Source of the DNA: Halorussus lipolyticus
Lineage (GTDB): Archaea > Halobacteriota > Halobacteria > Halobacteriales > Haladaptataceae
Direction: 5' to 3'
NCBI RefSeq assembly: GCF_029338375.1
Contig: NZ_CP119804.1
Span: 2,686,955-2,750,954, forward strand
DNA length: 64,000 nucleotides
Shown here: positions 1 through 9,537 of the stretch, in pieces
Layout: every line of letters begins with the position of its first letter
Position numbering within the stretch: position 1 is the first letter of the stretch
Made by a program: the position numbers and the translations under genes
The notes under the pieces: generated by a model
What the model saw: only the letters and a program-made list of their open reading frames with translations
The model's database searches: none
Told to the model about the DNA's origin: nothing

Positions 1-363
1 TATCCTCAACCGCATCTTCGTTCGGTATTATTCTCCCGTATGTCGTTTCGCTTCCCGCAGAGAGGGAGGGTTGTCCTCGGACGTATTTTTTCCTCGTAGG
101 GATCGGTGCAACCGAGGAGCCGAATTTGAAGGGCCGGATATCTAATTCGTCATGGACACAGATACCTGTAAGTACCCCTGCACTACCGAGAAGATATTTC
201 AGTACCTTCCTTCGCTCAGTCATGTGTTCACGGATATCCATCGTATCGACCGTCGGCCGAGGAAAGCTAAAGTGTTCCGCTTAGTCATATGTTCACGGGT
301 ATCCTTCCAACGAAAACGGAATCAACGAGTTCGATTCACTTATTCGGTTGATGAGCGTCCGCG
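1..363. other. Non-coding or unresolved window start
   Basis: No reading frame here has haloarchaeal codon use or a recognisable motif; a weak plus-strand frame starting at 152 runs antisense into the next gene and is not believed. A 22-base direct repeat with two mismatches is visible at 218-239 and 283-304, starting agtcat and ending tatcc. Base composition is lower in GC than the core genes further right. Confidence 0.4.
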
Positions 364-1185
364 CTACGGCGAGAACGTTTTCTGGTTCCCGATTTGCGAT
401 GCGGTAAAGCTCCGTTCGACATCCCAGACTTTCGTCGTGTCCCCGTACGTCACGCCAACACCGGCAGGGAACGAGAACGAAATGCCCTGTAGTTCGACAT
501 CGCTGTAGGTATGGTAGTAATCGAACTCTAACTCTCTTTCCGACGGGGAGTAGCCATCTTTCGGGTTCAGTTTCACACCGAAACCGGCTTCCGTGTCTCC
601 GTTTAGGTACCCGCCGTCTGCCCATTCACACACCGCACCGGAATTCGGATTCTTCGAATCCACGCCGTCCACATCGCTCACGTTACCGGAGTCGTCGGTG
701 TAGTAAACCCACTCGCTATCGCAGTACGACCGGTCGTAGTGGTCGTTGTGGAAGCCGATTGCAGCGGTATCGGGCGGGGCTTCCCCCCACTCCGCGACGT
801 CCCCTGCGCTATGGTTCCATCCGAGATGAATATACTCGTAACAGAAATCCCTGTTCTTTGTTACGTCTCCACGAGAAATCTCAAACGTGACGTCGTTCCT
901 ATCGAACTTCTGAGTTCCGACGTCACCATCGGTCGTCTTTTTCGGGATCGACACCGTCGTCGAGCTGCTTTCGTGCGTAATCCCGTGCTGTTTTAAGTAC
1001 TCACCCCACTCCGAAGCGTTCCAACCATTTTTGCCTTTGAGTTCGACAGAGTGGTCGAAGATTTCCGGTTGGGAACGGCCGCTTTTTCCTTTAGCGGACC
1101 CGACCCCCGCGAACCCGGTCACCGTTGTAGCGACTCCGAGTTGTTTGAGAATTTTTCTTCTTGACTTCTTTTTATTTTCTGTCAC
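364..1185 (-). CDS. Tat-exported hypothetical protein
   Basis: Predicted 273-residue secreted protein of unknown function. The GTG start is followed by a Lys-rich segment and a twin-arginine motif (SRRKIL, residues 8-13), then a short hydrophobic stretch with GFAGVGSA, fitting Tat export, the usual haloarchaeal route. The mature part is rich in Tyr, Trp, Asn and Gly and holds a few cysteines (FCYEY, YCDSEW, VCEWAD), suggesting a folded extracellular domain. It lies in AT-rich DNA, has less haloarchaeal codon use than its neighbours, and is divergent from the orc gene, so it is probably accessory. No enzyme motif was recognised. The start could be a nearby alternative because the upstream DNA is very AT-rich. 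Confidence 0.6.
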   Translation of the reverse strand: MTENKKKSRRKILKQLGVATTVTGFAGVGSAKGKSGRSQPEIFDHSVELKGKNGWNASEWGEYLKQHGITHESSSTTVSIPKKTTDGDVGTQKFDRNDVTFEISRGDVTKNRDFCYEYIHLGWNHSAGDVAEWGEAPPDTAAIGFHNDHYDRSYCDSEWVYYTDDSGNVSDVDGVDSKNPNSGAVCEWADGGYLNGDTEAGFGVKLNPKDGYSPSERELEFDYYHTYSDVELQGISFSFPAGVGVTYGDTTKVWDVERSFTASQIGNQKTFSP

Positions 1186-1402
1186 AGTATTATAGATATT
1201 TTACTACTACTCATATTCTTCTAGTTGTTTTAAATATAAATTATATTATATTAGTATAAATTACATGTTTTATTTATTATAAAAGGCCTATATTGCGTTT
1301 ACCGTATCTTAAATAAGAGAATTCGGGGAGTGATGGCTTCTTCCGGCGATAATATTCTCGTCTGCCGAAACGTTAAGTAGCTGGGACAGCGAGGTGAAAG
1401 TG
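1186..1402. promoter_or_regulatory. AT-rich divergent intergenic region
   Basis: About 215 bases of strongly AT-rich DNA separate two divergent genes and must hold both promoters. TATA-like stretches occur throughout, for example aaattatattatat near 1247 and a TTAAG element at about 1372-1379, some 25-30 bases before the plus-strand ATG. Because it abuts an orc1/cdc6 gene I looked for haloarchaeal origin recognition boxes (repeats ending in a G-run) and saw none, so an origin is not claimed. Confidence 0.45.
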
Positions 1403-2536
1403 ATGGCAGACGACCCCGAGGAGGGGATGCTCTCGTGGGACGAATCCGTGTTCCGGGACGAACACGTCTTCGAAATCGACTACGTTCCCGAGACGTTCGC
1501 CCACCGCGAAAGCGAGATGCGGAGTCTGAAGTACGCGCTCCGCCCCGCCGCGCGTGGGTCCCGACCCCTGAACGTCATCGCCCGCGGTCCGCCCGGCACC
1601 GGCAAGACCACCGCCGTCCAGAAGGTGTTCGGCGAGTTGGGTGCCCAGACCGACGTGCGGACTGTCCGGGTCAACTGTCAGGTCGATTCGACCCGCTACT
1701 CGGTGTTCTCCCGCGTCTTCGAGGGCATCTTCGAGTACGAACCGCCCTCGTCGGGCATTTCGTTCAAGAAACTCTTTCGCCAGATTACCGAGAAACTGGT
1801 CGAGGAGGACGAGGTGCTGGTCGTCGCACTCGACGACGTGAACTACCTGTTCTACGAGGGCGAGGCCTCCGACACGCTCTACTCGCTCCTCCGCGCTCAC
1901 GAGGCCCACTCCGGCGCGAAAATCGGCGTCATCGTGGTGTCCTCGGACCTGAACCTCGATGTCATCGAGGACTTGGACGGCCGGGTCCAGAGCGTCTTCC
2001 GCCCCGAGGAGGTCTACTTCCCGGTCTACGACCGCGAGGAGATAGTAGACATCCTACAGGAGCGCGTCGATAGGGGCTTCCACGAGGGCGTCATCTCGGC
2101 CGACGTGCTGGACAGAGTGGCGGAACTCACGGCCGAGAGCGGCGATTTGCGGGTCGGCATCGACCTGCTTCGACGCGCCGGCCTCAACGCCGAGATGCGC
2201 GCCAGTCGGACGGTCAACCTCGAAGATGTGGAGGAAGCCTACGAGAAGTCGAAATACGTCCACCTCAGCCACAGCCTGCAAGCCCTCTCGGACAGCGAGA
2301 TAGAGCTTTTGCAGGTCATCGCCGAGAACGACGGCGAGCGCGCCGGCGACGTGTACGACGCCTTCCACGACCAGACCGGTCTGGGCTACACGCGCTACTC
2401 CGAGATTATCAACAAACTCGACCAACTCGACATCATCGACGCCACCTACACGAACGTCGAGGGTCGGGGCCGCTCGCGCCAGCTTTCGCTCCGCTACGAC
2501 CCCGACGCCGTGCTGAACCGGTTGGAAGACAGTTAG
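1403..2536 (+). CDS. Orc1/Cdc6-type replication initiator ATPase
   Basis: AAA+ ATPase of the archaeal Orc1/Cdc6 family, which binds origin DNA and helps load the MCM helicase. Seen in the 377-residue protein: Walker A GPPGTGKTT at about residues 63-71, Walker B VVALDDVNYLF at about 136-146, sensor-type segments, and a C-terminal winged-helix region after about 290 (ELLQVIAEND, GLGYTRYSEIINKL). Length is normal for the shorter haloarchaeal paralogues. The ATG at 1403 is chosen; a GTG at 1394 in the same frame would add three residues. Haloarchaea usually carry several orc paralogues and only some sit at active origins; no origin repeats are visible next to this one. Confidence 0.92.
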   Translation: MADDPEEGMLSWDESVFRDEHVFEIDYVPETFAHRESEMRSLKYALRPAARGSRPLNVIARGPPGTGKTTAVQKVFGELGAQTDVRTVRVNCQVDSTRYSVFSRVFEGIFEYEPPSSGISFKKLFRQITEKLVEEDEVLVVALDDVNYLFYEGEASDTLYSLLRAHEAHSGAKIGVIVVSSDLNLDVIEDLDGRVQSVFRPEEVYFPVYDREEIVDILQERVDRGFHEGVISADVLDRVAELTAESGDLRVGIDLLRRAGLNAEMRASRTVNLEDVEEAYEKSKYVHLSHSLQALSDSEIELLQVIAENDGERAGDVYDAFHDQTGLGYTRYSEIINKLDQLDIIDATYTNVEGRGRSRQLSLRYDPDAVLNRLEDS

Positions 2537-2586
2537 CGAAACGAGACCGGCACGGAAAGAACGGAGTTCAGTAGGTTTCCGCCGAC

Positions 2587-3558
2587 TTACAGTCGAGACT
2601 GAAGGACTGCCATCAGTTCGGCGAGCGTCCCGCTGGTCTGGAAGTTCGAGACCAGCGCCTCGCCGTCCTCGGTCACCTCGCCGAGCGAGAGGCTAAACCG
2701 AGCGTTTCGGGCGGCTTCGGTCGTGTTAGCGACGGTCACGCCCGACTCGGCCGCGGCCGACTCGACCGCCGACGAGGAGAGCGACCCCTCGGCGGCCAAC
2801 TGCCGGACCTCCGAGGCGAACGCGACGTGCTCCTCGGGAATCGTCTCGGGCGGCAACAGATTCATCGAAACGTCCGACAACTGGAGCGTCCGGTCCGAGA
2901 GTTGGGCCTCTCCGCCCGGCGCGGAGATGACGAACGAGGACCCCTCGCGTTGCATCATCACGTCGTTGAGCGAAAGCTGGGAGGTCCCGCGCTGGATGCT
3001 CAGGCGACTCCACGACGAGGAGCCGAGACCGAGGAGTCCCTGAAGCGAGACGCCCTCTTGAGCCAACTGCTGAGTGCCGTCGGGAACGATGTCGCCGACG
3101 GTCCCGCTGGCGACAACTCGGTCGGCGACAGTCCCGCCGTTCGCCTGAATCGGTCCGAGAGACACCTCGGCCGGTGCGCTCGCGGGGACGGTCCCGTCGG
3201 CCAGCAGGCCGAGCAGGGGCGACACCGAGCGCCCGCTGAACGCCTCGACCATCGCCGAGCGGACGGCGGCGAACGTCTCGGCGCTCACGTCGCTGACGGC
3301 CACTCGCGTTCGGTCGATGGCCAGCGACTGGTCGGTGTCCTCCATCGACCAGCCTCGAAGCTCCAACCGCATCGTGCTGTCTTGGAACTCGAACGTGGCC
3401 TGCGAGACGGATGCAGTCACGCCGCCCAAATCCACCGACACGTCTTGTATCTCCAACGGTGCTGTCTCCTGTGCGGATGCGTCGGCCGCCGTGGTCCCCA
3501 GTCCCCCGAGCGAGAACGTTGCGGTTGCGAGCATCGCGCCGAACTGACGCCGTTTCAT
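2587..3558 (-). CDS. Tat-exported hypothetical protein
   Basis: Secreted protein of 323 residues with no recognised enzyme domain. The N-terminus MKRRQFGAMLATATFSLGG is a clear twin-arginine signal, cut near TAADASAQ. The mature part is Ser, Val and Leu rich, with repeated beta-type segments (for example VSQATFEFQDSTMRLELRG, then ISAPGGEAQLSDRTLQLS), which suggests an elongated all-beta protein. A GTG nine bases upstream (3567) would add three residues; the ATG at 3558 is preferred because the Tat signal starts there. It is convergent with the orc gene. Function unknown. Confidence 0.7.
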   Translation of the reverse strand: MKRRQFGAMLATATFSLGGLGTTAADASAQETAPLEIQDVSVDLGGVTASVSQATFEFQDSTMRLELRGWSMEDTDQSLAIDRTRVAVSDVSAETFAAVRSAMVEAFSGRSVSPLLGLLADGTVPASAPAEVSLGPIQANGGTVADRVVASGTVGDIVPDGTQQLAQEGVSLQGLLGLGSSSWSRLSIQRGTSQLSLNDVMMQREGSSFVISAPGGEAQLSDRTLQLSDVSMNLLPPETIPEEHVAFASEVRQLAAEGSLSSSAVESAAAESGVTVANTTEAARNARFSLSLGEVTEDGEALVSNFQTSGTLAELMAVLQSRL

Positions 3559-3837
3559 GTCTCTCACGCGGGGTAGCTAACCCGGTAACTGCGATAAATA
3601 GCAGATACCGTTTGAACCGTTTATCGAATTAAGCCCGGTTTTCTCGGTTGACAACTGCCCCGACGCTGGCGGGGGTCCTGTCGAGGGGCGCTCGGGCCGG
3701 CCGTTCGCAGGCGGTCGATAAGAGACTGTTACAGTCGGGAGCGTGTCGTTAGGGTGGCCGTGAGCGGTCACACTGCCGACGACTCTCCGCCCGCGCCGAG
3801 GGTTCGGTCGTGGGTCGTCGCTCAGTCGTCACGCCAT

Positions 3838-4170
3838 TCAGTCGTCGGTCGCCGATTCGAGGCCGGTCGGGTCGTCGCGGCGCTCGCCGGTCTGGAGGAC
3901 GAAGGTGCGCTCGGGCGGTGGCGCGGCCCGGAGTTCGACGGTCTTGGCGAGGTAGTAGTACTTCCGGTTGCCCTGCTCGTAGTGGCCGACCAATCCGGCG
4001 TCCTCCATCTTCGAGAGGTGATGCACGGCCGATTTGCCGTCCACGCCGACCTCCTCGGCGAGTTCCGAGACGTATCGGGGTTCCCGCGAGAGTTCCCGGA
4101 GGATTTCGATTCTGGATTTGCTTCCCAGCAGGTCGATGAGCGACACGGTATCACTGGTACGGCTTCTCAC
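3838..4170 (-). CDS. ArsR-like winged-helix transcriptional regulator
   Basis: Small DNA-binding regulator of 110 residues. It contains a winged helix: LLGSKSRIEILRELSREPRYVSELAEEVGV, then recognition helix DGKSAVHHLSKMEDAGLVGHYEQGN and the wing RKYYYLA. This order is typical of ArsR/TrmB-type haloarchaeal regulators, which bind as dimers. The GTG at 4170 is chosen because the frame upstream (to 4242) is Arg-rich and lacks protein character. The last 30 residues are acidic and polar. It faces the amphi-Trp gene divergently over about 230 bases; its target cannot be told. Confidence in the fold is high, in the start moderate. Confidence 0.85.
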   Translation of the reverse strand: MRSRTSDTVSLIDLLGSKSRIEILRELSREPRYVSELAEEVGVDGKSAVHHLSKMEDAGLVGHYEQGNRKYYYLAKTVELRAAPPPERTFVLQTGERRDDPTGLESATDD

Positions 4171-4396
4171 CCCAAAAGTGACTAGGCGGGCCGAGCGGAC
4201 TGGTCGGGCAGAGCGCGCGCCGGACGCAACTCCCCGCCGCATCGGAGACGCCTATACAATCATTAAAGAATCAGGGATATTTTCCTCCCGATTCGGAATA
4301 TTGCTGGAAGCGCCGTCGGCGCTCGGACCGCGAACGCGGCAGGTCGGTCGGTATCGCGGGCCGAGTGTTATTAGCCCGCGGGTCGAACTCCGGGCC

Positions 4397-4699
4397 ATGG
4401 GGGACCGGGTTAATTTGCCCGACGACAGAGACCAGCAACGCACCACCGTCACTGACGGCTTCTTCGAGCGCGAAATCCACCTCTCGCGCGAGGCCACGGC
4501 CTCGTTTCTCCGGGAGTTGGCCGACCAAGTAGAGAACGACACGAACCTGACGCTCTCGTCGCAGGAGTGGGAGATTCCCTTCGAGTACCGCGAACCGGTC
4601 GAGGTCGAAGTCGAGTTCGCCGGCGGGCGCGAGGCCGAACTCGAAGTGGAATTCGAGTTTACCGAACCCCGAGGAGGCGACGACCTGAGCGTGGAGTGA
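4397..4699 (+). CDS. amphi-Trp domain-containing protein
   Basis: Acidic 100-residue protein matching the small amphi-Trp family common in haloarchaea. The middle carries EREIHLSREATASFLRELADQ followed by LSSQEWEIPFEYREPVEVEVEF, the helix and Trp-containing amphipathic strands that define the family. The role of the family is not established. The ATG at 4397 is chosen: the frame is open upstream to 4034, but that part is Arg/Ser-rich and overlaps the divergent regulator. It ends three bases before the convergent ABC permease stop. Confidence 0.75.
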   Translation: MGDRVNLPDDRDQQRTTVTDGFFEREIHLSREATASFLRELADQVENDTNLTLSSQEWEIPFEYREPVEVEVEFAGGREAELEVEFEFTEPRGGDDLSVE

Positions 4700-4702
4700 C
4701 TT

Positions 4703-5943
4703 TCATTCGTACCGGAGCGCGTCGATAGGGTCGGTCTTGGCCGCGTTCCACGCCGGATACAGTCCAGCGAGAATCCCTACGAGGACCCCGACTGCCACCG
4801 CGATGGCGAACCACTCGTAGGGCAGGACCAGACTCAGGCCGATGTACTGGGCCGCGGCGTAGGCCCCAAGCACGCCGACAGGGGTGCCCAGAATCGCGCC
4901 GAACAGCCCCAGCATCGCGGCCTCAAGCAGGAACAACTGAAGCACGTCGCGGTTCTGCGCGCCGACGGCTTTCATGATACCGATTTCCTTGGTGCGCTCG
5001 GTGACGCTGACCAGCATGATGTTGGCGATGCCGATAGACCCGACCACCAGCGAGATGACCGCGATGCCGGTCACGAAGTTCGTGAGGGTGTTGAGCAGGT
5101 CCTTGAGTTGGTCCACGAGGTCTTGGTCGGTCTCGACCGAGAACCCGTAGTTGCCGGGGACGAGTTGGGCCGCGTCGGACTCGTTTTCGAGGTACGCCCG
5201 CACTCGCTCTTTGGTCTCGGGGACCGCCGCGAAGTCGTCGGCGACCACCGTCAGCGTGGGGTAGACGCGCTGGCTCTCGCCGTCCGGCGTCTCCAGCGTC
5301 GTCCGGTAGAAGGGGTCGGTCGGCACGAACACCAGCGGTTGGCCCTCGCTGAGTCCCTCGAAGGCCCCACCGCCCGACGACCCGTTAAGCATCCCGACGA
5401 CCTCGGCCTCGACCGAATCGCCCGAGGCCAGTCTGAGCGTGACGTTCTGGCCGACTTCGACGGTCGGGTCGAACAGTCCGGCGGCCTGCTCGTTCAGGAC
5501 GACCTCGCGGGACCCCTCCCGGAAGGCCCGGCCCTCAGCGAAACTGCCGGGGTCGAAGTAACTCGGCGAGGTGGCGATTACCTGTCGCTGGGCGACAGTC
5601 TGACCGCCCGCCGAGACGGCCGCGGTGGGTACCACCCCCCGAGGCACGACCGACTCGACACCGGAGAGATTTCTGAGCGCGTCGATGTCGCCGGAGGTGA
5701 AGGCGGGTTGGGCACCCGACCCCGGCCCGCCCTCCTCGCCCGCCGGACTCGCCCAGACGTAGACGTTCGGGGTTCGGTCGGCCCCCACCTGTCCCAGCAC
5801 GTCGGCCCGGAGGCTTGTCCCGAGCGTGACGAAAGTGATGACCGCGGCGACGCCGATGATGACTCCGAGCGTGGTCAGCGTCGAGCGTAGCTTGTGGCTC
5901 CGAATCGCTCGCCAACTGAGTCGGAGGCTCTGTAGAAACTCCA

Positions 5944-5944
<1 letters not shown>
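4703..5944 (-). CDS. MacB/FtsX-type ABC transporter permease
   Basis: Membrane subunit (413 residues) of a MacB-like ABC system, which moves substrates or lipoproteins outside the membrane by mechanotransmission. The N-terminus MEFLQSLRLSWRAIRSHKLRSTLTTLGVIIGVAAVITFV is the classic first helix, followed by a large extracytoplasmic domain (about 45-270) and three C-terminal helices (about 285-405) containing SVTERTKEIGIMKAVGA, the FtsX signature. Stop and start of the ATPase and permease overlap by one base (TGATG), implying translational coupling. The substrate is unknown. Confidence 0.9.
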
Positions 5945-6747
<803 letters not shown>

Positions 6748-6867
6748 CGTCTCTCTTAGTACGGGCGGAATCGCCAAAACACTAGCGCCCGTTCCGCCGG
6801 GAAACGACTCGTTATCTCGTCTTGGCGTTCGGCCACACTTTTCACTGCGGAAGGCCCATCTGCGACC

Positions 6868-7554
6868 ATGAAGACGACCGGCGGAAGCGACGAGGAGAAG
6901 CGCAAAGCGGGCGAGAGCGCGGCCGAGGAAGTCGAGGACGGCATGGTGGTCGGCCTCGGCACGGGTTCGACCGCGGCCCACGCCATCCGGGCGCTCGGCC
7001 GGAGGGTCGATAGCGGTCTCGACGTTCGCGGGATTCCGACCTCCTTCCAGTCGCGGGAACTCGCCAAGGAGGTCGGCGTCCCCCTCACGGACCTCGACCA
7101 AGTTCGGCAGGTCCACGTCGCCATCGACGGGGCCGACCAGTTCTCCGGTCCCCACCTCGTCAAGGGCGGCGGCGGTGCCCACGCGCGGGAGAAAATCGTG
7201 GATTCAGCCGCCGACCGCCTGCTGGTGGTCGCCGACCCGAGCAAGTCCGTCAAGCAACTCGACCATTCGGTGCCGGTCGAGGTCCTGCCCGACGCCCGGA
7301 CCACCGCCGCCAAAGAGGTCCGAACGCTCGGTGGGTCGGCCTCGCTCCGGACCGCCGAGCGCAAGGACGGCCCGGTCGTGACCGACAACGGGAACCTCCT
7401 GCTCGACTGCGATTTCGGCAAAATCCCGAACCCGGCCGACCTCGCAGAGGACCTCGCGGAAATTCCCGGCGCTGTCGAACACGGCCTGTTCGTCGGGATG
7501 GCCGACGAGGTTCACGTCGGCAAAGAGGACGGCGTGAACGTCAAAACGTTCTGA
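6868..7554 (+). CDS. rpiA: Ribose-5-phosphate isomerase A
   Basis: Interconverts ribose-5-phosphate and ribulose-5-phosphate, supplying pentose for nucleotides. The 228-residue protein has the family landmarks: [16 protein letters not shown] near the N-terminus (phosphate binding), DGADQ (about residues 88-92), [18 protein letters not shown] with the catalytic glutamate, and VVADPSK. Length matches the family. The ATG at 6868 lies about 120 bases from the divergent ABC gene. It is monocistronic as far as can be seen. Confidence 0.95.
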   Translation: MKTTGGSDEEKRKAGESAAEEVEDGMVVGLGTGSTAAHAIRALGRRVDSGLDVRGIPTSFQSRELAKEVGVPLTDLDQVRQVHVAIDGADQFSGPHLVKGGGGAHAREKIVDSAADRLLVVADPSKSVKQLDHSVPVEVLPDARTTAAKEVRTLGGSASLRTAERKDGPVVTDNGNLLLDCDFGKIPNPADLAEDLAEIPGAVEHGLFVGMADEVHVGKEDGVNVKTF

Positions 7555-7728
7555 CCGCGAGCGGGCGGGGATTCACGAAGGCGAAATCACGAAGTGGCGC
7601 TTTGCTGTCGCCGTTACGCTCCGAACTAACTATCTCTGTGTCTAACAATCTTAATTATTTCCTAAACGATGAAAAGCATAGCTATGGGACGTAACCGCCG
7701 ATAAAAGAAACGAGGTTAGGCTCCCGAG

Positions 7729-7896
7729 TTACAGGTCGCGGGGCTGGACCGTCTTTCGGTCGTTGGCCTCGGCGCGGCGGGCAGCCTCGTCGAGGAGTTC
7801 GTCGACGCGCTCGTCGAGGGCGTCGTAGAAGTCCGACGCCACGTTCTTGTCGTCCAGTGCGTCCTTGACAGCGGCTTTGACGATGAGGTCTGCCAT
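7729..7896 (-). CDS. DUF1931 histone-fold protein
   Basis: A 55-residue protein starting MADLIVKAAVKDALDDKNVA, with continued helical pattern DFYDALDERVDELLDEAARRAEAND and ending KTVQPRDL. This is the haloarchaeal DUF1931 family, a small histone-fold (NFYB/HAP3-like) protein; the end KTVQPRDL resembles the last loop and helix of histone folds. The family probably binds DNA or acts as a dimer, but its role is not known. A clear TATA element lies about 25-33 bases upstream, so the transcript is nearly leaderless. It is convergent with rpiA and divergent from larB. Confidence 0.85.
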   Translation of the reverse strand: MADLIVKAAVKDALDDKNVASDFYDALDERVDELLDEAARRAEANDRKTVQPRDL

Positions 7897-7920
7897 ACGG
7901 CCTTTTGTTTCCTGCCACCC

Positions 7921-7930
7921 CTAATAAAGC
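7921..7930 (-). promoter_or_regulatory. TATA-type promoter for the DUF1931 gene
   Basis: On the minus strand this reads GCTTTATTAG, 25-34 bases upstream of the ATG at 7896, the spacing expected for an archaeal TATA box with a very short leader. Confidence 0.55.
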
Positions 7931-7995
7931 TTCTCAAATTCTCGGGCTAACCGGCCCATGTAGCTGATTTCACGGTCATCTGTCACGGAGGCCAA

Positions 7996-8007
7996 AACTT
8001 ATAAATA
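7996..8007 (+). promoter_or_regulatory. TATA-type promoter for larB
   Basis: Plus-strand AACTTATAAATA is a strong archaeal TATA box. Transcription should start near 8030, which rules out starts near 8020 and supports the ATG at 8077. Confidence 0.6.
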
Positions 8008-8076
8008 CTAGCGAGTTGTGTGCCCTCGATTCGGCAGGTCGGAGGATACGAGTACGCAGAGCGCCCAGAGTCGGAC

Positions 8077-8868
8077 ATGCGCGAAATACTCGACGCGGTG
8101 GCCGACGGCGAGGTCAGTCCCGCCGAGGCCGAAGCAAGACTCTCGGGGTACGCCACCGACGACGCCGGGCGCTTCGACGCGGCGCGCGAGACCCGCAGAG
8201 GAGTCCCCGAAGCAATCTTGGGTGACGGCAAGACACCGGAAGAAACCGCCTCGCTCGCGGAAACGGCAGTCGAGACCACCGGACGAGCAATCGTGACGAG
8301 GACCGACGACGACCAGCGCCGGGCCATCCGAAAGCGTCTCGCCGACGACCATCCCGAGGCCGAGGTCACGGTCCACGGTCGGTCGGGCGTGGTCGTCGCC
8401 CACGCCGAGGACTTCGACGCGCCGGACCTCGACGCGACCGTAACCGTCGTTACCGGCGGCACGAGCGACGCGATTCCCGCGGGCGAGGCCGCCGTCCTCG
8501 CCGACGAGATGGGCGCGACAGTCGAGCGAATCGAGGACGTGGGCGTCGCCGCGCTCACCCGCATCGTGGACCAACTCGACCGCCTGCGGTCTGCCGACGT
8601 ACTGGTCGTCGCGGCGGGCCGGGAGGGCGCGCTCCCCACCGTGGTCGCCGGCCTCGTGAACACGCCGGTCATCGGTCTCCCCGTCTCGACCGGGTACGGC
8701 TACGGCGGCGAGGGCGAGGCCGCGCTCTCGGGGATGCTCCAGTCCTGCTCGGTCCTCTCGGTCGTGAACACCGACGCCGGGTTCGTCGCGGGCGCGCAGG
8801 CCGGCCTCGTCGCCAGAGCCGTAGACGGCGCGGGACCGGATGCCGACGAGACGGAAGACGACCAGTAG
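8077..8868 (+). CDS. larB: LarB-like (PurE-domain) protein
   Basis: Protein of 263 residues of the LarB/CpmA family. LarB carboxylates and hydrolyses nicotinic acid adenine dinucleotide as the first step to the nickel-pincer nucleotide cofactor of lactate racemase. Seen: a helical N-terminal part (MREILDAVADGEVSPAEAEARL) and a C-terminal PurE-like domain with VTVVTGGTSDAIPAGEAA and ALPTVVAGLVNTPVIGLPVSTGYG, then a Gly-rich loop. Promoter position supports the start. No LarC or LarE gene is in the window, so the pathway cannot be confirmed here; older annotation would call it an AIR carboxylase-like protein. Confidence 0.88.
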   Translation: MREILDAVADGEVSPAEAEARLSGYATDDAGRFDAARETRRGVPEAILGDGKTPEETASLAETAVETTGRAIVTRTDDDQRRAIRKRLADDHPEAEVTVHGRSGVVVAHAEDFDAPDLDATVTVVTGGTSDAIPAGEAAVLADEMGATVERIEDVGVAALTRIVDQLDRLRSADVLVVAAGREGALPTVVAGLVNTPVIGLPVSTGYGYGGEGEAALSGMLQSCSVLSVVNTDAGFVAGAQAGLVARAVDGAGPDADETEDDQ

Positions 8869-9046
8869 CCTCCCCACCCCGCACCGACACGCCGCCTTAC
8901 CCCGATACAACGCACTCTTACAATCTCGGTGTCTCGGTTGCGTTCGCCCGACCGGAACACAATTTCGGGAAACGTTCTTTGCGTTTCCGAAAAAGAGGTT
9001 GGTGTCTGGGAAGGGTTTTTGGTGTAGGGGGACAAAGATTTACTCG

Positions 9047-9065
9047 CTGGCAGTGACCCTGCCAG
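9047..9065 (+). repeat. Perfect hairpin before a small zinc-finger gene
   Basis: CTGGCAG, five bases, then CTGCCAG form a perfect 7-bp inverted repeat 11 bases before the ATG at 9076 and just after a TTTACTC element. It could be an operator or an RNA hairpin at the ribosome entry site. Confidence 0.45.
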
Positions 9066-9075
9066 ATGAAACCCA

Positions 9076-9231
9076 ATGCCAAAGTGTGACCACTGTGGCG
9101 CGCACATCTCGGAGCGTTTCGCTCGGGTGTTCGCCGACGAGAACGGTGCGGTCCGCGCATGCGTCTCTTGCTCGGCGAACGCCGGAATCGCGGAAGTCGC
9201 GCGCCAACGCGCCAGAGAGGCGAACGCATAG
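9076..9231 (+). CDS. Small zinc-finger protein
   Basis: A 51-residue protein with two CxxC pairs: MPKCDHCGAHISERFARVFA carries the first (C4, C7), and ACVSCSAN the second (C29, C32). The rest is helical and Arg-rich (EVARQRAREANA). This treble-clef-like miniature matches a family of short haloarchaeal zinc proteins of unknown function (I recall DUF7563). The ATG at 9076 gives the complete first knuckle. It lies 57 bases before the GIY-YIG gene on the same strand, so they may be cotranscribed. Confidence 0.8.
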   Translation: MPKCDHCGAHISERFARVFADENGAVRACVSCSANAGIAEVARQRAREANA

Positions 9232-9288
9232 CCCGTCAAACGGGCGGGAATCGAAAAGCTAAGAACCACCACGCGAAGCCTGTAAGGC

Positions 9289-9537
9289 GTGCCGGTCCAC
9301 TGGGTCTACATCCTCGAATGCGACGACGGCAGTTTTTACACGGGCTACACCACCGACGTAGAGCGCCGCGTCCGCGAACACGACCGGGGCGAGGGCGCGA
9401 AGTACACCCGCGGACGCACCCCGGTCGAACTCGTCCACACCGAGGAGTTCGACTCGCAGTCGGCGGCCATGTCCCGCGAGTACGAAATCAAACAGTTGTC
9501 GCGTCGGCAGAAAGAGCAGTTGGTCAGAAGTGAGTAA
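9289..9537 (+). CDS. GIY-YIG nuclease family protein
   Basis: Single-domain GIY-YIG protein of 82 residues. The signature is seen as VYI (residues 6-8) and YTG (17-19) in VYILECDDGSFYTGYTTD, followed by the helix VERRVREHDRG with the conserved arginine, then KYTRGRTPVELVHTEEF and REYEIKQLSRRQKEQLV. This is the layout of the short YhbQ/UPF0213 group; nuclease activity is possible but often unproven. Start is GTG at 9289. Its stop codon lies inside the first of three inverted repeats. Confidence 0.9.
   Translation: MPVHWVYILECDDGSFYTGYTTDVERRVREHDRGEGAKYTRGRTPVELVHTEEFDSQSAAMSREYEIKQLSRRQKEQLVRSE

Noticed and set aside
152-508. Plus-strand frame at the left edge
   Set aside because: No codon bias or motif and partly antisense to the Tat-exported protein gene.
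1186-1402. Replication origin next to orc1/cdc6
   Set aside because: The gap is AT-rich but I saw no origin recognition box repeats ending in G-runs, so an origin is not supported.
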